NCBI GenBank assembly: GCA_034231615.1 | Contig: CM067310.1 | Coordinates: 3,454,510-3,518,509, forward strand | DNA from: Meghimatium bilineatum | Taxonomy: Eukaryota; Mollusca; Gastropoda; Stylommatophora; Philomycidae | Direction: 5' to 3' | DNA: 64,000 nucleotides | Part shown: positions 8,711-17,700 of the stretch, one piece after another | How the letters are laid out: every line of letters begins with the position of its first letter | Numbering within the stretch: position 1 is the stretch's first letter | Position numbers and translations under genes: made by a program | Notes under the pieces: model-generated | The model's database searches: none | What the model was told of the DNA's origin: nothing | What the model saw: only the letters and a program-made list of their open reading frames with translations

Positions 8711-10978
8711 TCAATCTTCTCCTAGGATTTGAATTTCTTTAGGCACGTATTTTCTAATTGTAGTATATTTTCTTGTGGTTATTTCATCGTCGTCACTTTT
8801 ACTGTAGACAAATAGCCAGCCCAGTAGCAGAAGAAATAAAAAGAAAAATGGTAGGGGAGTTCTCCATCCATACGATACTCCGCTAGCTTGCACGCAGTCA
8901 TTACCTTCGTGATTTGGTATACAGGAAATACAGTTCCCGGTCACTTGAGCGCATGTTTGATTGTAACAACGCTTAGAACAATGCAAATCACATCTCCGAC
9001 CATAACGTGGGTATATACATTCATTACACAGTGCTCCTTTAAATCTTTTTTTACAAGTACATGTTCCATCTGTGTACTTACAATTACTTTCGCATCCAAG
9101 GGAACAGTTTAAATGACAGTGCGAACCGTATAAGCCTGGATGGCATTCTTTGCACAACGGCCCACTATAATTCATCAAACATCGACAGTGTCCATTTGTC
9201 CTGGAACATTTTCCATCACAACCAGGTTCACAATGTGATCTACATTGTTTTCCGAAAAGTCCTTCCAAACACTCCGAGCAGCGAAGTCCATCAAATCCGC
9301 TCTCACATTCACAATATCCATTTATACCGTTACAAGTATTACTGCATCCATTAGAACATGTAAAATTACAACCTGGCCCGTAAGTTCCAGGACGGCATTT
9401 TGTACAATTAACTCCCACGAAATTCTTCTTGCAGGTACATGATCCATCTTTACGGTTACAACCTTTGTCAGAACAACCTTTCGGGCACATGTACTTGCAG
9501 TCTTGTCCAAAAAACTCGGGTAAACATATTGAGCAAGTCGGGGGAGCAAAGTTCTGTTTACATGTACAATGTCCAGATTTAGTGTCGCATACATCGGTAC
9601 AGCCATAAGAACAATTTGGGCAGAGTTTATCTGGTCCATAAGTTCCCGGAATACATTTATTACACCGTGACCCTATAAAGTTCTTCACACATAAACAGTT
9701 TCCACTTATTTTGTCACACAGATTGAGACAACCATGTGAGCAGTTATTGCAGGGATATTGTACTCCGTAAGTTCCATTAGCACATTCCGTTTGGCAATCG
9801 TGACCAAAATACCCATACTCACACGGATGACATGATCCGGTAAAGAAGTTGCACGTTTCAAATAAACAGTGTTTACTACAATGTCTTGAACAATTAAAAC
9901 CAAAGAAACCAGGAAGGCATCCAGGTGCACATACACCAGTGATAAAATTGCATGCGTCACTCTCATTACAGGTACACTCTTTTTCACAGGTAATTCCGTA
10001 AGTGTTGTCGGGGCAAATTGAATCACCAAATGCCTTAAACTCGCAAATTGACAAAAATCGATAATCTATAGATTTCCGGATTGACGCTGTGATTGTAATA
10101 GAACTAATTAGAGTATTTGTTGACACTATCGTTGTGTAATTATAGGTTTTGTTCTCCTGAGTAATATATATGTCCTTGTTACCTTCAGCGTCAAACAACC
10201 GCATATAAAAGCCAGATATATCAGTATGTAATTCGCTTATCAAAATCAATCTTACAAGTCTGACTGGATGACGGAATTTAACCCCCCACTCTGGACCTTT
10301 ATCTTCCACACCTGTTTTTGCACAGAAACCGTGCTGGTAGTCGTTACTATCTACAGAATCTACAGCATTTTGGGGACTATATTCTGAAGAAGTCTGTCCA
10401 AAATTGCTTGTTTGCCATGTTGTCTGCCTGAGTGCTACGTTACGACCCCCACTAACGTGAATGTCACATACAGCTGGTGCCATGTCTCCACCAATATGTA
10501 CAATCATAATTTCTTCAGTCACATCACACGTGACGTCCACCGTCACATTGTTTATCACATACCTTTTCTCATTCCAGCATACTTCTTTGTCGTTGAATGA
10601 TATGGTAAAACTGCGAATTATTTCTGTGTCATTGACCACGATTCGAATCCAAGTAAATTTAAACGACGTTTCAAATTCTATATCCACTGAAACCGCGCCT
10701 TCATCTGGATTACACGTTGTTGGATTGGAGTCTCGCAAATACGGCTCTGTATAATATTCCGAAGAAAGCAAGTCCACATATTGGCATGCTGGGCCGTATG
10801 TGTGATTGACGCATTGCCCATTATCAACACAACTACCGTCTTCTAAACAATCATTTTTACAGTTACACAGTAAGTCGCACCAAGGCCCAAACCACCTACC
10901 ATCACATTGTTGTGTGATGAATTCTACTGTGTTATGTAGAACCATGAGAAGACACAGTCCAGTCACATCAACCTGCAT
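8711..10978 (-). CDS. Transmembrane lectin/EGF-repeat receptor (MEGF/scavenger-receptor-like)
   Basis: An intact 755-codon single exon. The start Met is followed by a hydrophobic segment (VTGLCLLMVLHNTVEF), a probable signal peptide. Residues about 24-66 are Cys-rich and EGF-like (WFGPWC, CVDNGQC). Residues about 70-320 carry a galactose-binding-like region with NVALRQTTWQTS and a DAEG segment near ISGFYMRL, reminiscent of fucolectin/F5-8-type domains. Residues about 320-700 form roughly nine EGF-like repeats of the C..GTYG..C..C..C type seen in MEGF10/CED-1-like proteins. One transmembrane helix follows at about 708-726 (FFFLFLLLLGWLFVYS), then a 28-residue tail with a single YTTI and no NPxY motif. 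The role is inferred from the family: ligand binding or phagocytic recognition at the cell surface. Being intronless is unusual for MEGF genes. The ligand is unknown. Confidence 0.85.
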   Translation of the reverse strand: MQVDVTGLCLLMVLHNTVEFITQQCDGRWFGPWCDLLCNCKNDCLEDGSCVDNGQCVNHTYGPACQYVDLLSSEYYTEPYLRDSNPTTCNPDEGAVSVDIEFETSFKFTWIRIVVNDTEIIRSFTISFNDKEVCWNEKRYVINNVTVDVTCDVTEEIMIVHIGGDMAPAVCDIHVSGGRNVALRQTTWQTSNFGQTSSEYSPQNAVDSVDSNDYQHGFCAKTGVEDKGPEWGVKFRHPVRLVRLILISELHTDISGFYMRLFDAEGNKDIYITQENKTYNYTTIVSTNTLISSITITASIRKSIDYRFLSICEFKAFGDSICPDNTYGITCEKECTCNESDACNFITGVCAPGCLPGFFGFNCSRHCSKHCLFETCNFFTGSCHPCEYGYFGHDCQTECANGTYGVQYPCNNCSHGCLNLCDKISGNCLCVKNFIGSRCNKCIPGTYGPDKLCPNCSYGCTDVCDTKSGHCTCKQNFAPPTCSICLPEFFGQDCKYMCPKGCSDKGCNRKDGSCTCKKNFVGVNCTKCRPGTYGPGCNFTCSNGCSNTCNGINGYCECESGFDGLRCSECLEGLFGKQCRSHCEPGCDGKCSRTNGHCRCLMNYSGPLCKECHPGLYGSHCHLNCSLGCESNCKYTDGTCTCKKRFKGALCNECIYPRYGRRCDLHCSKRCYNQTCAQVTGNCISCIPNHEGNDCVQASGVSYGWRTPLPFFFLFLLLLGWLFVYSKSDDDEITTRKYTTIRKYVPKEIQILGED

Positions 10979-11290
10979 TGGAAACGTGAATGTTCTTATG
11001 TTGTAAATTTGTCTTGAGAATTATGCGATATAATTATAATAAAATACATGATGAAAACAGGTGTGTTCATCGTCACACCAAGTACGTTTTTTAAAATAAA
11101 TAACCTATACCAAGAACATCCAAGTCAATTTAATACTAATTATATTTGTACTGTATAAATGTGACAGTTTAAAACGCATAGAACCACCACACAGGAAGTA
11201 AATCACCGAGTTTGCGCAGTTAGTGTTGCCAACTCATGTCATCATAAATGCACTAGAAATATCTCTAAAAAGCAACAGAAAGAACTAACA
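10979..11290. other. 5' flank of the EGF receptor gene
   Basis: No coding sequence recognised. An AT-rich stretch (11022-11050, ttatgcgatataattataat) lies about 50-70 bp upstream of the start codon and could contain a promoter or simply be AT-rich DNA. Confidence 0.35.
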
Positions 11291-11515
11291 AATATTTTGT
11301 AAGCACTTTAAAAATGAGATCAGGGTACACAGAGGAAGACCACGGAAAAGATGGATAGAAAACGTCAGGGACATCCTGAACAAACACGGTCATAGCACAC
11401 CCGAGGCCACACAACTGGCTCTAGAACTTAAGCTCGAGTTCCAATCACCCCTATGCTTAACGGCAAGAGTGGATCACAAACCACCTGGGGAAAGACAATA
11501 GACTAAAAAAACATC
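11290..11515 (+). pseudogene. LINE 3' relic
   Basis: Translation contains [20 protein letters not shown], nearly the same as the copy at 56680-56730, and the sequence ends with gaaagacaatagac, the 3' end shared with several other LINE copies here. 5'-truncated. Confidence 0.7.
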
Positions 11516-11519
11516 AAAT

Positions 11520-12445
11520 ATTTTCCTTAAAATAATACATAATACATTATAATTTAGTAATATCAGTTAATCCGATAAATAATATTATTCCAGATTGCAT
11601 AATCTCAGTAAGACAACATTTTTTTTCATTTTATATGTTCTTTTTCCTGGTCATTTGGTGTATAAACATATTTTTGCCAAAAGACACTAGTCTCATACCA
11701 ATAATGCACACACACACAAATGATAAAACATATAAAAAAATAAACAACATAATATTCAAAATATATTTCAAGTTTTCACATTCTAATTCTAGACTATCAG
11801 TTACTAAAAGACATAAGTTTAATCAAAAGCTGTCAAAAATCTCAGTCAGACAAGTCTTCTTCAATTTCTGCTGAATTTTCTAGCTGTACGTGCGTATCAG
11901 ATGATGATGATTGAAGCAAACTTTTCTAAGGATCTTGTGATTCATTTTTGTGCAGAACATCCTGAGGTAGTTTATAATCAAAACAGCATTTACCATATCT
12001 TTTCATTCAAGAGTTATATTCATCCCCAACGGCAGGTTGCTGCCATGGGACATACTTTTACCTTTACCTTTTATTCCATATTTAATAGTCAGAACAGCTT
12101 TCAAACTCGTGATGCTCAGTCTATTTCGAATTTTTTATTTTGTAACCTCCATCTGACTGAAAGAACATTAGACGCCAGCATTGGAATGAGGTAAATTAAG
12201 CACAGTTAAAACTAAATCTACACGACTTTGAAAAGCAATTTCACCCCACCCTGTATGAAGCTAATTCTGCGGCAATGCAAGTGTATCATTGTGTCCACTG
12301 CACCGGTCTCCACCGGAAATCTATGCGGGTGAGAGTATCTGCGTCATCAATAACATTTTTAGCAAGATATAATATGCAAGGCTTAAATGGATGTAGACAT
12401 TCACTTCCACTAAAACATGGCATGGACTGCAAAATGTGAAAGTTA
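11520..12445. other. No recognised gene
   Basis: AT-rich. The minus strand of 11900-12200 has a broken frame reading SLKAVLTIKYGIKGKGKS, which could be a decayed transposase C terminus, but I cannot assign it. Confidence 0.3.
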
Positions 12446-12455
12446 TCTGACAAAC

Positions 12456-12617
12456 ATCCACCGAAGACGGATGTGTTGGACCATTGGCGCAAATAAAACG
12501 GCAGCACAACGCATTTCCATTCTCTGGACTATATTCAACTGGAAATCTTGTAGGATCATTGTCCTGTTACAAGAGAAATCCAATGGAGCTTGAGAATGAA
12601 CGCTGAAGAAGAAGAAA
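12456..12617 (+). mobile_element. SINE family B with target duplication
   Basis: Starts atccaccgaagacggatgtg and ends in gctgaagaagaagaaa. It is flanked by tctgacaaac (12446-12455) and tctggcaaac (12618-12627), nine of ten identical. This copy is close to the family consensus. Confidence 0.85.
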
Positions 12618-12714
12618 TCTGGCAAACGTAAAGGCAGTTATGTTAATAATTCCACTAAAAACTCTTAAAAACTAAAAACTCGTTCTGATAATTTTTCCAT
12701 TCGTCGTCTTTTGA

Positions 12715-12960
12715 TGTTTTTGTTTGTGTCTTGATAAAGACCTTTTGGTTGAAACGTTGAATGTGATTTGTGTATTGTAATTTTTATGATTTCTTGTGTG
12801 CTCATCTTTGCCCATCATTACCCACTAGTTTTAGCTATAATCTGTCGTGTCCCATTGAAACGAAATATAAACCTGTGTTTTACGAAAGTCTATTTAAAAA
12901 CTCTTACACATCTTCCACGAATTTATTTCTTATCAGTAATCTACAATAATAACCGATGTA
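12715..12960 (+). repeat. Dispersed repeat with TTGATAAAGRCC..GGTTGAAACGTTG motif
   Basis: tcttgataaagaccttttgg followed by ttgaaacgttgaatgtgat. The same word order recurs near 19055, 22315 and, on the minus strand, 34335. Such CUGAUGA-like/GAAA arrangements occur in Penelope-like elements, where they form hammerhead ribozymes; this copy has a damaged core. Confidence 0.45.
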
Positions 12961-13319
12961 TTATACATTTGTTATGAGCCGGGCTTTCTTCTGATGTAAA
13001 AGGAAACATACTGTATGCTTTGCTTTCTCTTGTGGGTTCACCCCGTTCCATATTAATACATAACTATTTAATACTTGCTTGATGTTTTTCCTTTTTTTTC
13101 TGGTGGCTGTGTATGAAAGGATTTCCGTGTTTGTTTTATCCATGAATTCTACTATTTCCGGTATTTTGTCCACTAACCCGCACACAAATTTATGGTTGTT
13201 TTATTGAACATATTACCTCTTTTCTCCTTTAGAATTTTGCCTATTGGCAGGCAATTCTGCGATAGATGGCAAAATGCTGAGAAGAGATAACACATACTTG
13301 ATCAATGCAGTAATAAATT

Positions 13320-13560
13320 CATTTAAAGATAAAGATGATGTCAAAGAGAACGTGCACATATAAAGAATGTTAGAAATGGGAGTATCTAGAGGGGATGGAA
13401 GGAAAAGTAATTTTTTTTAAAGCCCCGAAGATCACGCAATCAACACCTGACCGGGACTCTGAGTCTACATACACTGGGATGGCTGCTGAAACGGAGGACG
13501 AAGCATTTATGGGAATGCCCCACGTGATGTGAAGCCAGTTTCTAATCAAGAATATCCTTC
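13320..13560 (+). pseudogene. RNase H-type LINE 3' relic
   Basis: Reads MLEMGVSRGDGRK, then frameshifted sequence matching the 36960-37110 copy ([22 protein letters not shown]). Only the 3' end is present. Confidence 0.6.
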
Positions 13561-13869
13561 ATAATTTGTTAGCGGTGTGTACACGGAGCCGGCTCGCTAA
13601 ACCTTTCACAGCGGGGTTGGTTTTTACTGAAATATATCACATTATTATAGAATGTTGTTCACACACACTTGTTCTTATCACACAGTTAATCCTTGAATCA
13701 TATCTATTAACATTTCCATTAGGGAGTAACTCACATTTTATGTTATTTCAAGTCACTTTTAGTGACACATTTACAGTTAATTTTCACAGTTTAACTTTCC
13801 GATCTGCACATTGCCACCATCTTGACACACATATACAATTTTATTGAAGCAGCGTTTATCCCATGTTTT

Positions 13870-14480
13870 AGGTTTTCTTATTCTTTCTGTCCTCACGTAC
13901 CTTTCGGTGTTGAGGGGAGAGTGAGTGTACGGTCTTTTGCCCTTTTTTTTTGCCTCTTCCGCTGTTATGTTTCCGAGTGTCTCTAATACACTATCTATCC
14001 ACCTTTTACGAGGGCGTCCAATAGGTCGACTGTTTTCATATCGTTTGTTAAGGGTTTTTATTAATAATACTTTGTTCTTTCTGTCTGGTAATGTGGTCGA
14101 ACCATTTAACTTGTTGTTTCTGGATGTATTCTATTGTTGACTTGGTCCCTATTTTTTTCCTTAGTGCTTCATTCCTGATTTTGTCTCTCAAGCTAACTCC
14201 AATCATATGTCTCACACATTTCGTTTCAGTGGTGGTAATCTTATGAATTGTTCTAGAATCTAATGTCCAAGTTTGACGCTGATAACACAACGTTGGTAAG
14301 AAAATGGTGTTGAATAGCGCTTTCTTTGTGTTTAGTGTAATATCTTTGTTTCTTAGTAAATGTGTTAATTGACCAATGACCTGACATGCCTAATTACATC
14401 TTGCGTTTATTTCTGCTTCTTGTTTGTTGTCATATCTAGGCCTATATGTTTTAGGTGCATAACAATAAGCTGGGGTTTTT
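13870..14480 (-). pseudogene. LINE ORF2 C-terminal relic
   Basis: The minus strand reads MCYQRQTWTLDSRTIHKI, then TKCVRHMIGVSLRDKIRNEAL, then QKQQVKWFDHITRQ, the post-RT C-terminal region. The same family is found at 27770-28100 ([22 protein letters not shown]). It lies just upstream of the UPF0598 gene in the opposite orientation. Confidence 0.7.
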
Positions 14481-14535
14481 AGATATTCTGCATTATTTTT
14501 AAACGTCAGTGGCAACAGTTTGGTTAGGAACTTCC

Positions 14536-14542
14536 ACTTCCG
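14536..14542 (+). promoter_or_regulatory. Candidate ETS/GABP site
   Basis: ACTTCCG about 45 bp upstream of the UPF0598 start codon matches the ETS core found in many TATA-less promoters of nuclear genes for mitochondrial proteins. It is a single short match. Confidence 0.35.
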
Positions 14543-14587
14543 ATGTAAATAAATGCAGACGTGAATCCGTGAGGTCTCAATATTAAC

Positions 14588-14737
14588 ATGCTACGTCTAA
14601 CCAGAACCCAATTGAAGTCAAATTTGAGCTGGTGTTTTAGATACAATGTTTTAGTGAGATATTTAAAGTATGTGCAAGGACAGGCAGGAACTCCCAATAC
14701 TAGAGAATATTTTTACTTCGTCGATCACCAAGGGCAG
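14588..14737 (+). CDS. UPF0598 exon 1
   Basis: 50 codons from ATG 14588 to GGGCAG, followed by the donor GTATTT. The start was chosen because it is the first in-frame ATG and gives a basic, acid-poor N terminus. Reading past the donor gives a tail unlike the family. Confidence 0.85.
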
Positions 14738-17700
14738 GTATTTTTTACTTTAAGTTTTGGTAACCTCTGGTCTGGTACTGTGGCCCAGTGTGGGTGTGGT
14801 AGCAAGTTCCAGTAAGTAGGTCTACGCACACTGGTAGTGGGAGGGCTACTAAACTAACATGTTGATTCGCACACCGGACATGTCTATCTATAGCCTATAG
14901 TATAGGAGCTCAGATCTCCGCGTGAATATAACTAACTACTGCTGATGGTTCCGGTTCATATGGTTCAGAGTTCTTTTAAAAATTTTGTTATGTGTTCTCT
15001 GCGGGCCACGCCCTCACTCCCAAATCGCGCATTCGGTAAAAGTACAGATTAGTTCTTCACTGTGCTATAAATAGCACACTGTTGACAATTTTAACTATCC
15101 AACGTCATGGATTCCAGTGTAACACCAATCAAAATAATGGCTGCCGTGACGTCACATCCGACAATCACACAGTTCAACTCTAGACACAGATGAACTTATG
15201 TATAATCTGTTTGTTTTCTAATTTGCACATTTTTTTACAATTTCCTATTATTTGTGGTGAGCGATCAGTATTTCTGCCCTCTACACACGGAGCGAGGTGC
15301 GCGCACACATTAGAAATATTATTTCTAATTCTAACCTTAGTCTAAGTACTTACCCATAAGCTTGCTAAATCACACAACAAAGGCCAGGTAACACCTCGAA
15401 ACTAGAACAAAGGTCACAGTGAAGAACTATACTGTACTTCCGCCGCGCATTCTCGATATTGATTCATGCATCTCTTCACATCTCAAAATCCTCTGATCGT
15501 GCAGACTCACGAAGAGCACCTGCACTGAGTAGGCCTATATCTGCTCGTCCATATGCTGACCATCTTTTATCATTATGGTCGCAAGGCTAGCTAATTGGTC
15601 GGCCAGCTTGTTTCTCTCAGCACTAGGGAAGTGGCTAGTCAGGTGCATTGGTTACTCAGCACTAGGGGAGTGGTATACTAATAGTCAGGTGCGGCGCAAG
15701 TTCTTCACTGTGTATAGTTCTTCACTGTGACCTTTGTTCTAGTTTCGAGGTGTTACCTGACCTTTGCTGTGTGATTTGGCAAGCTTACGGATAAGTACTT
15801 AGAGTAAGGATAGGATTAGAAATAATATTTCTAAAGTGTGCGTGCACCTCGCTCCGTGTGTAGCGGGCAGGAATACTGATCTAACTAGTTGTACTTATGC
15901 ATCTTCTCGAATGTTTCAAACTCAAAGAACCTAAGGGAATAAAATTTTATATTATATATATGGGCTAGGTGGCCACGGCTCAAAGGGATATTATGATTCA
16001 GTATGGCCTATACATACTGATATGGGAGCCACAGTAGTCTAGTACTAAGTTATACGCTCGTTGACAAGCAGACTCGGGTTTTGAATCCTTTCGTAGTTTG
16101 AAATAAAATATATCCCATGGTTCACCTAGCCACCAGGAAGTAGGGCACCTGGTTTTGTGTGGTCACAAGCACACACATAATGTATAGCCCACTTTTTCTT
16201 GCATACAATCAGCAAATAGAACTGGGTTGTTCATGTACCTTAGATCAGCTGTTCTTAAAAATTGTTTGTTCTCGTGAACCCCCTATAAATAATTGTTTCT
16301 GCCGCAAACCTCCACAATATTCCGTATTTGAAAATGTTCAGGAATAAATTATCTGTGTTAACCTTTAGCACGTTGCTGGTGATAATAATTGCCAGACTCT
16401 AATACATTTTGAGTCACTGTCTGCGATATGTCACCCGTTGCTGTGTACCTCTTTCAACAATGAAATCACAATTGTAAACTAATGTCATTTCATTCAGATA
16501 ACGTACAAACTGGAAAATGACATAATTTAACTTCTTTGTTTCCATTGGTTTTCTAAGAAGGACATAGTGTTCTAGAGTTTTAGTGAATATTTTTCTCTAC
16601 AAATAGTCAAAATTGTTGAAAATGTCATCATTTTTAGGCATGTTTTTTCTGATGATGAAGTATTTCTTGGTTTTACAGATGCAGATATATTGTTTCTTAG
16701 CTCCAGATAGCTGAGGATTGAGACAGCAGTTCTTTATTGAGTGTGAATACAGAAAAGTATTGTTGAAGTGGTTGATATTGCTGCTTTGGGTGACAATCAA
16801 CATTTTTCTGAAGTTGTAACATCATTAGACCTAGCTGATAACGTTAGTGAGATTGACGTGTTTCATTTGTTTTACAGATGATATTATGAATACCTTAGTT
16901 TAGTTATGAAATGACATCAGAAATAGAGTAGGTGTAGGCATTTAATTGCATTATATCCAGCATTTAATATATTGGAGTCATGTAGCATAGTGGTTGTCGC
17001 ACTGGCTTCACATATGAGTGGTGCTGGGTTCATTCTCCAGTTGAGGCAGAAATTTTTTTTAACTGCAATGGCTCTCGGGTCAACCAAGCCTTAATTGAGT
17101 ACCGGACATGAACTTCAAAGACTAATAGATCGAGTTGATAAATCAAGTAAAGAATATGGACTGGATATAAACATTAAAAAAACAAAAACCATGATAATCA
17201 CCAAAGTCACAGAAGAACAGGTGCTAAACATAAAATTACATGGAAACTACAAGTAGAACATTATCAATATCTTGGACACATAGTCACAAATTATAGAGGA
17301 TATGCTGTGAAACAGAAGTTAAAAGGAGAATAGGAATGGCTAAATGTACTGTCAATGACATGAGGAAAATATTAACATCTAAACACATTACAAACAAGCT
17401 AAAAATGAGAATTATAAAATGTTACTTCTATTCTATATTAATGTATGACTCAGAAACACTGACAATAAACAAACAATTATAAGACAAAGTTGATGCCTTT
17501 GAGATGTGGATATATATAAAAATAGGAAGAACATTATGGAAAGAGAAGAAGACAAAGAGGTTCTAACAACACTTAATATAAAGAAAAAATTATTAAAAGA
17601 AATAAAAAATCAAGCAAATAAAATATTTTGGACATATTAAAAGACCTTGTTGAAGACATTGCTTGAGGGTAAAGTCGAAGGAAGCAAGCAAGAGGTTGGC

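Noticed and set aside
8888-11006. Plus-strand frames opposite the EGF receptor gene
   Set aside because: Shadows of the Cys-rich minus-strand frame; no motifs of their own.
14738-14815. UPF0598 exon 1 continuing to the stop at 14815
   Set aside because: Sequence after GGGCAG is unlike the family, while the donor at 14738 joins perfectly to LFLDD in exon 2.
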